In this document: positions 6,612-15,180 of the stretch, piece after piece
How positions within the stretch are numbered: position 1 is the stretch's first letter
How the letters are laid out: every line of letters begins with the position of its first letter
DNA from: Velamenicoccus sp964471325
GTDB taxonomy: Bacteria; Omnitrophota; Gorgyraeia; Velamenicoccales; Velamenicoccaceae
Direction of reading: 5' to 3'
Assembly: GCA_964471325.1 (NCBI GenBank)
Contig: CAYYFL010000001.1
Span: 62,001 to 126,000 of the forward strand
DNA length: 64,000 bases
Program-made: the position numbers and the translations under genes
The notes under the pieces: generated by a model
Database searches by the model: none
Told to the model about the DNA's origin: nothing
What the model saw: only the letters and a program-made list of their open reading frames with translations

Positions 6612-7580
6612 CTAATTGAAAAAACCTGAAAAAACCCCGTAAAGCCCCAAGAACAGCGGAATTGTAAAAATGCTTGCCACGTGGCCGTAAAAAATAGCCT
6701 GGTTGATCAAGCCCTCCTCCAGTTTTTGATTCTTGGCGATGACGGACAAGAGCGCTGCCGGAGGCATACAGGCCTGCAACATCAACAGCAAGCCGACAAG
6801 AGGTTTTGGTTTGACCAAAAGCACAAAAACAAGAAACACCAGGGGCACAAAAAGGAGCTTAACGACCAAACTCAGGACCATGGGCCGGACGTATTTCAAG
6901 GAACGGATGCGGATCAAGGCCAGGTTGCCGCCCACGACGATGATCGACAAAGGGATCGCGCAGCGCCCCATCATCTCGACGGGTTTGGAGACGAAAGGCG
7001 GGATGAAACGCGTCCAGCCAAAGAAGACGGCGGCCAGCGCCAACAGCGTCGCGATCACGGGCGCATTGAACATGTCCTTGGTGTCAAAACTGCAGGCCTT
7101 GCCTTTGCAGGACAAGACAAAGACGCCGAACGAAAAGATCGTCATGTTAAAACCCAAAAGGAAAAGAAATATATAAATAAACATGTCCGATACGGCGCCG
7201 GGCGCAAGCAGGCTGGCGACCAAAGGCAATGGAAGATATCCCGAGTTCTGGAACATCGCGATACCCAAAAAAGGCCCTTCCTGCTGAATGAGAGAACGGT
7301 CCAGCGCCACCACAAACAGACCCAAAAGATAACCGACAGCCGTCACCAAAACGCTCAAGAGCGGAAAAATCCACCAATCCGAAAACTGCCTGAAGCTAAA
7401 ACGCGCGGCGATCTCGCTGAACATCAAAAGCGGCAAAAACAGGCCGATCACCAGTTCGCTCAAGGTTTTCAGACCTTCTTCGCTGATGATCTTTCCACGG
7501 ATCAGAAAAAAACCGACAGCGCCGAGGATCACCAATTCCAGGATCGCCTGGCACGTCGTGGAAAAAGAATGAAAAAACAC
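6612..7580 (-). CDS. AEC-family (auxin efflux carrier-like) permease
   Basis: 322 residues with about ten hydrophobic segments in two halves, as in the AEC/PIN-like transporter family. Landmarks are the N-terminal LVILGAVGFFLIRGKIISEEGLKTLSELV, LVVGLFLPLLMF-like helices, and a second half with GNLALIRIRSLKYVRPMVLSL and LQACMPPAALLSVIAKN. Bacterial members export or import organic acids or amino acids such as malate; the substrate is not predictable here. It has its own extended -10 promoter and a short leader. The 44-base gap to smpB downstream carries no terminator, so read-through into smpB is possible. Confidence 0.88.
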   Translation of the reverse strand: MFFHSFSTTCQAILELVILGAVGFFLIRGKIISEEGLKTLSELVIGLFLPLLMFSEIAARFSFRQFSDWWIFPLLSVLVTAVGYLLGLFVVALDRSLIQQEGPFLGIAMFQNSGYLPLPLVASLLAPGAVSDMFIYIFLFLLGFNMTIFSFGVFVLSCKGKACSFDTKDMFNAPVIATLLALAAVFFGWTRFIPPFVSKPVEMMGRCAIPLSIIVVGGNLALIRIRSLKYVRPMVLSLVVKLLFVPLVFLVFVLLVKPKPLVGLLLMLQACMPPAALLSVIAKNQKLEEGLINQAIFYGHVASIFTIPLFLGLYGVFSGFFN

Positions 7581-7616
7581 AAAATTCTCCCTGATGGGGA
7601 TACGGATTTGTCCTCT

Positions 7617-7625
7617 ATTATAACA
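7617..7625 (-). promoter_or_regulatory. extended -10 promoter of the AEC permease gene
   Basis: Minus strand TGTTATAAT, a TG-n-TATAAT extended -10 box (TATAAT at 7617-7622). Predicted transcription start near 7610, leaving a leader of about 30 bases before the ATG at 7580. No good -35 box was found, which extended -10 promoters do not need. Confidence 0.5.
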
Positions 7626-7633
7626 CAGGCGGG

Positions 7634-8437
7634 TCAGGGGCGGTCTACAATCTCAATCTGCCACGGGTGGCTGACGATAATCTCGGGCGACCCCCGATAT
7701 GCTTTGATGAGGCCGAAGACACTGACCTTCTTGCCGGTATAATCCTGCGCCGGATGAATGCCCTCCTTCTCAAAAAAGCCGAAGTCTTTGGCAAAAATAA
7801 TGACGCGGAGGCCTTCCATCTCAAGAAAGACCATCTTGTCGGTCCTCCGTGCGTCTGCGACCTTCCCTGTCACAAACTTCCTCTGGCCGAGAAAATCGCA
7901 AGCCTGCGCACTCGGGACATGAAACTCATGCGCCCACATGCCCGCCTTGTTGCGGCGGGCCTCCTTCTGCGCCGCCAAAAAAACATCCACGTAGCGGACA
8001 TTCGGCGGCAAAGTATAGAGAAAAGCCAGGCCGCGGCGCAAGAGTTCCGTCTGTACCATGGTTTCTTTATCGCCCTGCCGGACAAAAACATACGCCAGGG
8101 TCCGGCCGTATTTATCCTTCTTCTGGACGTCATACTCCAGACGGACCTTTTGGCCTATGACCAACGCATCATTTGCCTTCTTGGCCTCTTCTCCGTACAG
8201 ATCTCCCGTCGGGATCCAACCGGCGGATGTGCGCCGCCGCGTCTCAGGAGTATCAATGCCGATATAGCGAATGGTGACGCCTGAATCCGCATCGACCGTA
8301 TCGCCGTCGACGACCCGAACGACGCGGACCTCGCCGGAATTCCGTGGAAAACAGCCGAAAAGAAAAGAAAGTGCAGCGCCGAAGATAAGCGTCGCCGCAG
8401 CATAATGCGCTTTAGAGATAAAGGCTTGCTTTTGCAT
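7634..8437 (-). CDS. thermonuclease-like (SNase) lipoprotein
   Basis: 267 residues from the ATG at 8437; the frame extends to 8488 without a better start. A hydrophobic segment ends in the lipobox LFGC (Cys29). The staphylococcal-nuclease fold follows with catalytic residues in place: VVDGDTV (Asp44/46), Arg57 in RYIGIDTPE with Asp62, Thr63 and Glu65, and the second arginine in YGRTLAYVF. After the nuclease domain there is a separate beta-rich region of about 80 residues (FVTGKVADARRTDKMVFLEM...), possibly an OB-like fold. A surface-anchored, Ca-dependent nuclease scavenging nucleic acids is the likely role (inference). Confidence 0.88.
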   Translation of the reverse strand: MQKQAFISKAHYAAATLIFGAALSFLFGCFPRNSGEVRVVRVVDGDTVDADSGVTIRYIGIDTPETRRRTSAGWIPTGDLYGEEAKKANDALVIGQKVRLEYDVQKKDKYGRTLAYVFVRQGDKETMVQTELLRRGLAFLYTLPPNVRYVDVFLAAQKEARRNKAGMWAHEFHVPSAQACDFLGQRKFVTGKVADARRTDKMVFLEMEGLRVIIFAKDFGFFEKEGIHPAQDYTGKKVSVFGLIKAYRGSPEIIVSHPWQIEIVDRP

Positions 8438-8561
8438 AGAGCCAGGGGAGTAAACCTCTGCCTGCCGGCCAGCGGAAGAACAAGACAAGAAATAAGAATG
8501 CGGCCGCCATCGTTGCCTGCGTCAAGACACCCCAGGCCGCCGCCCCAAAAACACCCCTCAC
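8412..8561 (-). CDS. possible 49-residue membrane peptide
   Basis: A GTG start overlaps the stop codon of the DUF3568-like gene in the 4-base GTGA arrangement. The frame runs 49 codons and encodes one hydrophobic helix (TMAAAFLFLVLFFRW). It overlaps the start of the nuclease gene by 26 bases. The coupling geometry is what favours it. No family is recognised, and it may be spurious. Confidence 0.3.
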   Translation of the reverse strand: MRGVFGAAAWGVLTQATMAAAFLFLVLFFRWPAGRGLLPWLYAKASLYL

Positions 8562-8944
8562 ATCAACTGCTGGACGATCTTGACGAAGACATTTTGTGCC
8601 GTGCCCAGCCGCGGGAAAATGCCGCGTCTGGCCTTGACCTTCAAACGGATGGATTCCGGTGTGATCTGGAAGATTTGCACCCTCACCTTGGCGCGGTCGA
8701 TCGTGGCTTCGACAGTGCCGGCGGAGGAATCGCGGTTGCCGACAGTACCGAGGATGCTGCAGACGGACTGGGCGGCCCGCCAGGCGTCGTCGAACTTGAC
8801 ATCATATTCTCCCTGAATGGTATCGCGCGTCACGGTGTAGCCTCCGACGGCCCCGACGCCGCCGACAATCAACCAAACGCATCCGTTTAAAAAAACCGTC
8901 AACACGCCCAAGATTAAAAACGATAATAAAGTTTTTTTCTTCAT
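8558..8944 (-). CDS. DUF3568-like lipoprotein
   Basis: 128 residues from the second Met (MKKKTLLSF). The signal peptide ends in the lipobox FLNGC (Cys22). The mature part begins with a Gly/Val-rich stretch (VGGVGAVGGYTVTRDT) and has the pattern YDVKFDDAWRAAQSVC ... GTVEATI...VRVQIFQITPESIRLKVKAR. This matches the DUF3568-type lipoproteins that are frequent in Omnitrophota-like genomes. Function unknown; probably in the inner leaflet of the outer membrane. The only cysteine besides the anchor is in the first predicted helix. Confidence 0.7.
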   Translation of the reverse strand: MKKKTLLSFLILGVLTVFLNGCVWLIVGGVGAVGGYTVTRDTIQGEYDVKFDDAWRAAQSVCSILGTVGNRDSSAGTVEATIDRAKVRVQIFQITPESIRLKVKARRGIFPRLGTAQNVFVKIVQQLM

Positions 8945-9002
8945 TTGACCTTTCATGACGGCACAACTTGTCCGTCGGAATGAAACCTCAATCGAACTAT
9001 GG

Positions 9003-9107
9003 CTACTTGACCTCTTTCTTTGAAAAAATCTTATAAAAACAAAATGTAGCCAATGAAACGATTCCCAGCCATGACAACGCCAAAAGGATCCATCCGGAGA
9101 GGGCCAT
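9003..9107 (-). CDS. 34-residue membrane companion of the NSS symporter
   Basis: Too short for usual ORF callers. An ATG five bases after the symporter stop, preceded by AGCGGG, opens 34 codons: MALSGWILLALSWLGIVSLA, then TFCFYKIFSKKEVK. It is one transmembrane helix (about 6-24) with a lysine-rich cytoplasmic tail. Small one-helix subunits accompany many NSS and related symporters (MetS of the MetPS methionine/alanine importer is the known case), so an accessory or stabilising role is likely. Position, spacing and composition support it; homology is not proven. Confidence 0.7.
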   Translation of the reverse strand: MALSGWILLALSWLGIVSLATFCFYKIFSKKEVK

Positions 9108-9112
9108 CCCGC

Positions 9113-10678
9113 TTAAACCTCCAAGCTAGTCTGCCGCCGGCGCCAGGCAAGCTTGACCAGGACAGACAAAATCACAAAAAGCCCCACCAGGCCCAGGCGT
9201 GTCCAAAGAACAAAAGGCTTGTCTGCTTCCGCCACGCCCCTGAGCATGATCATCGGCAAACCCTCCTGGTAAAACCAGAAACCCAGGATAACCAGAAGAA
9301 AAACAGGCGTCATGTATCTGATGATGAACTTATAGACCCGGGGCACGGCAATATCCGCGCCGTGATGGATCTCTTCCCACGCCCTGTCCATGCCGAAGAC
9401 CCAGGCGAAAAGAATAGTTTCGACCGTTCCAAAAAGAACGAGGCAGAATGTGCCGCCCCAGAAATCCAGCTCGTTGACGACACCGCGGCTCAAAAAAAAG
9501 ATCGCCGGCTGACAAAGGACAAAGCTGACGACCGCAAAAATCCCGACAGCTTTTTTACGGGAGATGTCAAACTCATCTTCCAGAAAAGCGACCGCCGGCT
9601 GCGCCAAAGAAACGCTCGACGTCACCCCCGCCAAAAAAAGAAGCGCAAACCACAGAAAGCTCAAAACCGCCGGCAAGGGAATCTTGCCTAAAATCAGCGG
9701 CATGGTCACAAATCCCAGGTCAAACGCGCCCTGCTTGGCGATCGTCTGGACATCCACAGGCCCGAAGAAGACGAAAGCGGCCGGGATCACGATGCAGCCG
9801 CCCAGGATGACCTCTGCGAACTCATTCATGCTGACGGCGGTCAGGCCGGAAAGCGCCACATCGTCTCCGCGCGACAGGTAGCTGGCATACGTCAAAATCA
9901 CGCCGATGCCGACGCTGAGCGTAAAAAAGATCTGGCCTGCGGCGGCCAGCCAGACCTTGGCCGATTTGAGCGCGCTGAAATCGGGATTCCATAAAAATCC
10001 CAGGCCGTTGACCAGGTTCCAGTCCGGCTTTGCCGGATCAGGCGCACCCAGCGTCAAAACGCGGACAGCCAGGATGACCCCGAAAAAGAACAAAACAGGC
10101 AGCGCGATCTTGCACAGAAGCTCGATACCGCCGCGGATGCCGTAATAGATCACAAGGGTGTTCAGAAAGAACGTCACGATGAAAAAAAGATATGCGGGGC
10201 CGAGGCTCGAAAAAAACGCATTGTGTTCCAGCCCCTGGTACCCCTTCAAGAAGGCCTGGATCGATGCCTGGTCATGGAGCTGGGTCAGGACGCCTTTGAG
10301 GCTGTAAAAACTATACCCCAAAGTCCAGGATTCGATGAATGTGTAATAGATAAAAATGACAAACGGCCCAAAGATGCCGATGACGCCGAAATATTTGACG
10401 AACCGGTTCTTCTGGAGGAGGCTGTGGAAGATACCCGGCGCCGTCCCGTGCTCAAAACCTCCACCATAACGGCCCAGCGCCCATTCGATCCAGACCAAAG
10501 GGATCCCAAGGACGAGAAGCGCCACAAAATACGGGATCATAAAAGCGCCTCCGCCGTTACCTGCAGCCTGGACCGGAAACCTCAAAAAATTCCCCAACCC
10601 GACGGCAGAACCGGCCACGGCCATGATGATCCCGAGACGGGACCCCCACGATTCGCGCTTTGGCTTGAGTCGTCTCAT
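9113..10678 (-). CDS. Na+-dependent neurotransmitter:sodium symporter (NSS/SNF) family transporter
   Basis: 521 residues, about 12 hydrophobic segments, LeuT fold. Helix 1 has the family signature GSAVGLGNFLRFPVQAAGNGGGAFMIPY, including the unwound segment that binds sodium and substrate. The conserved IPLVWIEWALGRYGG follows it. Bacterial members import amino acids such as Leu, Trp, Tyr, Met or Ala with Na+; the specificity here cannot be read. The gene has its own promoter overlapping the end of the secretin gene, with a leader of only a few bases. It is followed after five bases by a 34-codon single-helix gene. Confidence 0.93.
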   Translation of the reverse strand: MRRLKPKRESWGSRLGIIMAVAGSAVGLGNFLRFPVQAAGNGGGAFMIPYFVALLVLGIPLVWIEWALGRYGGGFEHGTAPGIFHSLLQKNRFVKYFGVIGIFGPFVIFIYYTFIESWTLGYSFYSLKGVLTQLHDQASIQAFLKGYQGLEHNAFFSSLGPAYLFFIVTFFLNTLVIYYGIRGGIELLCKIALPVLFFFGVILAVRVLTLGAPDPAKPDWNLVNGLGFLWNPDFSALKSAKVWLAAAGQIFFTLSVGIGVILTYASYLSRGDDVALSGLTAVSMNEFAEVILGGCIVIPAAFVFFGPVDVQTIAKQGAFDLGFVTMPLILGKIPLPAVLSFLWFALLFLAGVTSSVSLAQPAVAFLEDEFDISRKKAVGIFAVVSFVLCQPAIFFLSRGVVNELDFWGGTFCLVLFGTVETILFAWVFGMDRAWEEIHHGADIAVPRVYKFIIRYMTPVFLLVILGFWFYQEGLPMIMLRGVAEADKPFVLWTRLGLVGLFVILSVLVKLAWRRRQTSLEV

Positions 10679-10689
10679 GATTGATTTTC

Positions 10690-10718
10690 ATTATAGCCAC
10701 GGCCTAACTTTTTTGCAA
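10690..10718 (-). promoter_or_regulatory. promoter of the NSS symporter gene
   Basis: Minus strand TTGCAA (10713-10718), 17-base spacer, TATAAT (10690-10695). Transcription should start around 10683, leaving roughly five bases before the ATG at 10678. The -35 box lies inside the last codons of the secretin gene. A second case of a near-leaderless message in this window. Confidence 0.65.
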
Positions 10719-12200
10719 CTTTAAGTTTTCCTGAAAAGGAACCGCAGCAAAATCCAAAATCCGGCAAGTCAGAAAAATCACAAGTTCCGTCTTGCGCGTC
10801 TCCGAGACCGTGTTGCGGAAGAAAAAACCGAAGATGGGAATATTGCCGACCCAGGGAATCTTGTTGGCCGACTTGACCGTCTCGTCTTTCATCAGGCCGC
10901 CGATGACCAGCGTCGCGCCGTCCTCCAGCAGGACCGTCGTCTCCGTCTCCGAGGTCTCGACAATAGGGATCTTGTTACCGGTCGATGTCGTATAATTCTC
11001 CGTCACGGCGCTGACTTCCGGCCTGACCTTGATGGAGATGAAACCGTCCGCGCCGATGGTCGGCGTCACGTATAATTGGACGCCGACATCCACGAAATTG
11101 ACCGCCTCGGCCGTCTCGGTCGTCGACTGCCCCTGGACCGCCGTCGTCGTGACGTAAACCTGCTTGGAGCCGACAAGGATCTTGGCGGATTCGTTGTTGA
11201 CAACGGCCAGCCTCGGCGCCGAAAGGATCTTGGTATTCCCTTGGGTCTGGAGCGCCTCGATGACGGCGCTGTAATCATTGTGCCCGCCGGGGTTCAGGCT
11301 GCCGATCGTCCACTTGTTGCCGGTCGTAGTGATCACGTTGCCGAACATCCCCTGGACGGAGAATTTTTTATTCAGGACATATTCCCAATCGATACCCAGC
11401 GAACTCTTATCGGTCAAGTTGACTTGCACGATCTTGGCATCGATCAGCACTTCCCGCGTCCTCTGATCCAGCCCCGCAATCACGGCCTCGGCCCGGCTGA
11501 GACGTTCCGGGTAATCCGTCACAATCAGGCGGTTCGAACGGGCATCGACGACCAGACGGCCGGTGTTCAGAGAAAGGACTTCCCGCACGGACTCCGCCGC
11601 CTTCTCGCACTTGGCGTAATTCAGATCAAAGGCGCGCGTCTCCATCGGACGGTCCATCTGACGGACCAGCATCTCCATCTCATGCAATTTTTGGGGCGTC
11701 TCCAAAATGATGAGGGCCCCCGAGGCCTCATCGACGACGATCTGCCCGACGCCCGACTTCACCTGCGTCAGAAGGCCGGCCGCCTGCTGGGCGGCCAGGT
11801 AACGCAAAGGCAGGCGCAGCATCCGGCGGGGATCAGCGTATTTCTGGCCGTAGACCTGTTCGTAATCCTGGGCTGTCATGATCCTCGCCACCTCCCCCTC
11901 CTGGCGCAGGACAAGGTTGTTGGACGCAAGGATCATCCTTAATGCCTCGGAGGGCGACACATCCTTCACAAAGACGGTCACGCGGCCGCTGACATTCTTG
12001 TCGACGACCACGTTGAGGCGTATCTTGGAGGCCAACATCTTGAGGACCTCTACGACATCCATACCTTTGATATCGAGCGACACCTTATCGGAGGCTGCAG
12101 CGGCGCCGGGGCCCGGGCTCAGGTCCTGGGCCGAAACGACGCCGCCGAAAAATACCAGATAAGCACATAATAAAATTTTTACAGCGCGAGGGTATAACAT
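10704..12200 (-). CDS. secretin (PilQ/GspD-type outer-membrane channel)
   Basis: 498 residues from the ATG at 12200, which has AGGAGG seven bases upstream; the longer frame is disregarded. Signal peptide to about residue 25 (ending VVSAQ). An N0/STN domain (KVSLDIKGMDVVEVLKMLAS) and two N1-type modules (around LPLRYLAAQQAAGLL and FDLNYAKCEKAAESV) come next. Then the C-terminal secretin domain runs from REVLIDAKIVQV to the VGNIPIFGFFFR signature. It is short for PilQ: no AMIN domains and no long linkers. It overlaps the end of the PilO/PilP-like gene by 22 bases. Likely the outer-membrane gate of a type IV pilus or type II secretion machine. Confidence 0.92.
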   Translation of the reverse strand: MLYPRAVKILLCAYLVFFGGVVSAQDLSPGPGAAAASDKVSLDIKGMDVVEVLKMLASKIRLNVVVDKNVSGRVTVFVKDVSPSEALRMILASNNLVLRQEGEVARIMTAQDYEQVYGQKYADPRRMLRLPLRYLAAQQAAGLLTQVKSGVGQIVVDEASGALIILETPQKLHEMEMLVRQMDRPMETRAFDLNYAKCEKAAESVREVLSLNTGRLVVDARSNRLIVTDYPERLSRAEAVIAGLDQRTREVLIDAKIVQVNLTDKSSLGIDWEYVLNKKFSVQGMFGNVITTTGNKWTIGSLNPGGHNDYSAVIEALQTQGNTKILSAPRLAVVNNESAKILVGSKQVYVTTTAVQGQSTTETAEAVNFVDVGVQLYVTPTIGADGFISIKVRPEVSAVTENYTTSTGNKIPIVETSETETTVLLEDGATLVIGGLMKDETVKSANKIPWVGNIPIFGFFFRNTVSETRKTELVIFLTCRILDFAAVPFQENLKLQKS

Positions 12201-13087
12201 TGCCCGCCTCCTGAAAAGACCACCTGATGGTCTCCGATCTCGGAAACCACAAGATCCCCGACGGCATCGTTGACGCACAGATAGAACGTCCGGGACGTTC
12301 TCTTGTCTTCGACGGCGGCGCGCCTGCCTTGTCCTGCGTCCTCCACGATCCCGACAAGCACCAGTTGCGTCAGGACATCTTCTTTTTTCTCCTGGGCCAG
12401 GATCGCACGCCTGAGCTTCATCCCGGCCGACCCGAATATTTTCCTGCCTGCGGCCGTCACATAGGCCTGAGACTCCGCAAAGGTCTCACCCGAACCAATC
12501 GCTTTTTTCAGATAATCCCGGGCCTTCTTTTTGGGTATCCGCAGATTGTCGAATATCTCAAGGGTCATGCGGACACGGACGAGAGACGCACCTTCCGGAG
12601 ACGCAGAAATCGCCACCGACTCAGGCGAAGAAAAAAATCCGAGTTCCGAAAACCCGCCCAAAAACCGATATACGCCGTCTTCCGGCGCCTGAAAAGTCAT
12701 TTCGATCTTCCTGCGTCTCAGGCCTTCCCGGTTGTTCTTTCCGTCTGTCTGCGCCGGCTTTATGGAACCCAGCAGAATCCTCTCCCTTCTCGCCAACATA
12801 TGCAGTTCTGTTAAAGACTCATCCAGAGAGATCTCGCCCGTTTTTCTTCGGCCATATGTCTCTTTTAACCCCTTATGTTCGCTCAAAACATTCGCAAAGA
12901 AAGCAGCAGCCCCCCTCTCCTGTCTGCCCTTCTCCAGCGACGCAGAAAGGCTTTTATCAGTCTGACGCAATACCATCCAACCGGGTGCGCTCAAGACTAC
13001 ACATAGCCCCATGGCAAAAAACGATGCTTTTGTGCGGCGCCAAGGATATTGCTTAAAGATGTATTTCGCAAATATACTTATGTTCAT
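12179..13087 (-). CDS. PilO-PilP/GspC-like inner-membrane alignment protein
   Basis: 302 residues from the ATG at 13087 (a TTG four codons earlier is less likely). One N-terminal transmembrane helix (about 25-42) is followed by a coiled region. Then comes a PilO/GspM-like periplasmic fold in which FQAPEDGVYRFLGGFSEL resembles the PilO core helix. The C terminus (LVLVGIVEDAGQGRRAAVED ... GDLVVSEIGDHQVVF) looks like the small beta domain of PilP or the HR domain of GspC, which docks onto the secretin. I read it as PilO and PilP functions in one chain. It is coupled by overlap to the secretin gene. Assignment is by pattern, not by search. Confidence 0.65.
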   Translation of the reverse strand: MNISIFAKYIFKQYPWRRTKASFFAMGLCVVLSAPGWMVLRQTDKSLSASLEKGRQERGAAAFFANVLSEHKGLKETYGRRKTGEISLDESLTELHMLARRERILLGSIKPAQTDGKNNREGLRRRKIEMTFQAPEDGVYRFLGGFSELGFFSSPESVAISASPEGASLVRVRMTLEIFDNLRIPKKKARDYLKKAIGSGETFAESQAYVTAAGRKIFGSAGMKLRRAILAQEKKEDVLTQLVLVGIVEDAGQGRRAAVEDKRTSRTFYLCVNDAVGDLVVSEIGDHQVVFSGGGQCYTLAL

Positions 13088-13173
13088 AGAAACACCCAAA
13101 ACAAGCTAGGTTTATTCTCTAATGACGAATTTCTAATGACCAATGCCGAACAAATATCCAAAACCTCAATAAT

Positions 13174-13529
13174 TCATGAATCAGTTTTCCGGCATTTGTT
13201 GACGATCGCGCAAAAAATAAGATTCAATTCTTGCGCCTCCCCCGCAAGTCTTTTCGCCTCTTGCTCTAACGGCTTTTGGGCTCTGGCCACCATGCGCAAC
13301 CAATGCTTTGTTTCGCGGGCCTCTTTTTTGCAAAGGCCGATCTTATTAACAAAATCTTTTTTCGAACAGGCGTTGTCCGCCTCGCAATGATTTGCACCCA
13401 CTGAAGTTGCAGCCCTGACCAATTGACCGATCAATGGAAGCGAGACGGGCTCACGGAGCATCTTTTTTACAAAATCAAAATGTCTTCTCCAAATTTTGCA
13501 GTCCTTTCCTCAAGATCATAATTCGGCAT
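13174..13529 (-). pseudogene. frameshifted four-helix-bundle (23S rRNA IVS-type) protein
   Basis: The frame opens at ATG 13529 after AAGGA with MPNYDLEERTAKFGEDIL, the usual beginning of this family, and stops at 13467-13469. The rest of the protein continues in another frame: DFVKKMLREPVSLPLIGQLV, then RAATSVGANHCEADNACSKK and EARETKHWLRMV. The break is a missing base at about 13476 (one G short in TTG|AT). Four-helix-bundle genes of this type occur in 23S rRNA intervening sequences and scattered in many environmental genomes; function unknown. Mutation and assembly error cannot be told apart here. It interrupts the pilus-type cluster. Confidence 0.75.
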
Positions 13530-13599
13530 GTTTTTCCTTGGGCATCGAACATTTATTCGTCATTGGGATTTCGATATTAGACATTTCAACATATTATGC

Positions 13600-13745
13600 T
13601 ATTTACAGAGACAGGATTCGCCTTTAATAGTCAACCCATATTCCCCGGCCTCGGCCTTCGGCCAGGGCCGGGGCTTGTTTCGGGTTACTCTAAGCGGCCG
13701 CAACGCTCTTGCGCCCTAAAGGGCGGAGCTTTAGGCCGCGCAGAG
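13600..13745. repeat. palindromic intergenic DNA downstream of the PilM/PilN gene
   Basis: No gene. A 31-base hairpin at 13643-13673 (CCCCGGCCTCGGCC / GGCCAGGGCCGGGG, loop TTC) and a second, longer one at about 13691-13741 (ACTCTAAGCGGCC / GGCCGCGCAGAGT). No T-run follows either on the minus strand. Confidence 0.6.
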
Positions 13746-13749
13746 TCAA

Positions 13750-15156
13750 CTAGGGACTGACAACCTTAAACGACACAGTCCATTCTGTCTGCGTGTCTTT
13801 ATTCTGGACAAGATACTCCAGCCGGGCCTTCTGAAAAACGCGCTCCGATTTCAAGAACTTCACATAATCCAGGACATGCGTCATGTCTTTACCTGAGCCT
13901 TTGATGGATATCTTGGCCCCGCCCTGGACGTAGAGCTCATCCATCATGATGTTTTCGTCGCTGTGCCGCCCCAGAACGGATAAAATCTCCCTGTACATGC
14001 CTGTCGCGACGAAATGATGATCCATCCACACCCCGCGGGCCACGGCGTCGCCGATCTTCATGACATTCGTCTCTGCCGACATCTCGTGCCTTAACCTCGT
14101 GAACGCGTCGGCGTCACGGACGACCTTTGCGGCATATAGAAACCACAACACGAAAGTAAGCCCGCAAAAAAGAAATGCGGCATGGTGCCACCATCGGCTG
14201 ACAGCCCGGCCCCTGGCCTCTGCCTTACATTCAGGCGGCCTCATATCCATGCAGCCGCTTTCAGGGTTCATGGCCAACCCAAGGCTGGGTGCAAACGACA
14301 GACGCTCCTGCGCCGAGAATGAACCTAGAAGACGATGCCCGGCGCCCATTTCATCTTCAATGATTACGGCATCGAAGAAGCTGTGTTTTTGGAGCGCCTC
14401 GAGTTCCTCCGGCGAAAATCCTCCTGCCACATAGATCTTTTTGTCGAAGATGAATTCCACGCCGCCCAGCCGGCGGCAAAGCTCCAGGCTCATCTTGATC
14501 TCGCGCAACAACAATGAGGCCCGCTCAGGCCCCGTGATGGGGGAGAACGAAAAAGAACGGCTGAAATAAATTCGACCGTCGCAGAAGACGTTGAAATCAA
14601 AACCGTCGGGCCCCGCATTCAATAAACACAGAGATCTTCCCGCAGTCTCGCGGCTGGCCTTTTGCAGCAAAAGCCACCGCCCCATTCCCTCGACATTAAA
14701 CGTCACCAGAGACGGATTCAGGCCCATTTTTTTCAGGACAACCAGATAATATTCCAACCGGCTTTTAGGAAGACTGTAGACATGAACGAGGGCATATCCT
14801 TGCGCGTCAAGGCCGGCAAACTGATAGTCATAAACCACTTCCTCGTCTGCCGGACCGCCGCTCCTTGAAACGTGAAGCCGGACCATCTCCTCAAGCTCAC
14901 GTTTATCCTGGGAAGGCAGACGTAGCGTCTGGACGCTGGCAAGGTGGCGGGGAATAACGACGATGGGATCTATCGGCCTGAAACCGTGCTTGCGGAAATG
15001 CCGGGCGAGAACACGCGGATCATTCAGAACGCCTTCCCGATCCTTGACGATAAAACAATGGGTCAGACGCCTTGAACGACGCCGCATCTCACTGCGACAA
15101 CATTGCAGAGAAGAACCGCTGAATTCCAAGACATAAAGAGGTGAATAGGGACGCAT
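13750..15156 (-). CDS. PilM-PilN fusion (GspL-like) pilus/secretion assembly protein
   Basis: 468 residues from the ATG at 15156 (AGAGG upstream). Residues 1-310 look like the actin-like PilM fold: LEFSGSSLQ at the first strand, DPIVVIPRHLASVQTLRLP, a VTFNVEGMGRWLL helix, and CLLNAGPDGFDFNVF / IYVAGGFSPEELE near the second nucleotide-binding half. A single transmembrane helix at about 324-345 follows. A periplasmic PilN-like part (YREILSVLGRHS ... KISIKGSGKDMTHVLDYVKFL) ends the chain. The same order occurs in GspL of type II secretion. With the next two genes this gives the whole inner-membrane bridge in three proteins. Confidence 0.75.
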   Translation of the reverse strand: MRPYSPLYVLEFSGSSLQCCRSEMRRRSRRLTHCFIVKDREGVLNDPRVLARHFRKHGFRPIDPIVVIPRHLASVQTLRLPSQDKRELEEMVRLHVSRSGGPADEEVVYDYQFAGLDAQGYALVHVYSLPKSRLEYYLVVLKKMGLNPSLVTFNVEGMGRWLLLQKASRETAGRSLCLLNAGPDGFDFNVFCDGRIYFSRSFSFSPITGPERASLLLREIKMSLELCRRLGGVEFIFDKKIYVAGGFSPEELEALQKHSFFDAVIIEDEMGAGHRLLGSFSAQERLSFAPSLGLAMNPESGCMDMRPPECKAEARGRAVSRWWHHAAFLFCGLTFVLWFLYAAKVVRDADAFTRLRHEMSAETNVMKIGDAVARGVWMDHHFVATGMYREILSVLGRHSDENIMMDELYVQGGAKISIKGSGKDMTHVLDYVKFLKSERVFQKARLEYLVQNKDTQTEWTVSFKVVSP

Positions 15157-15180
15157 GAGACAAACCTCTTGTGTTCCATA

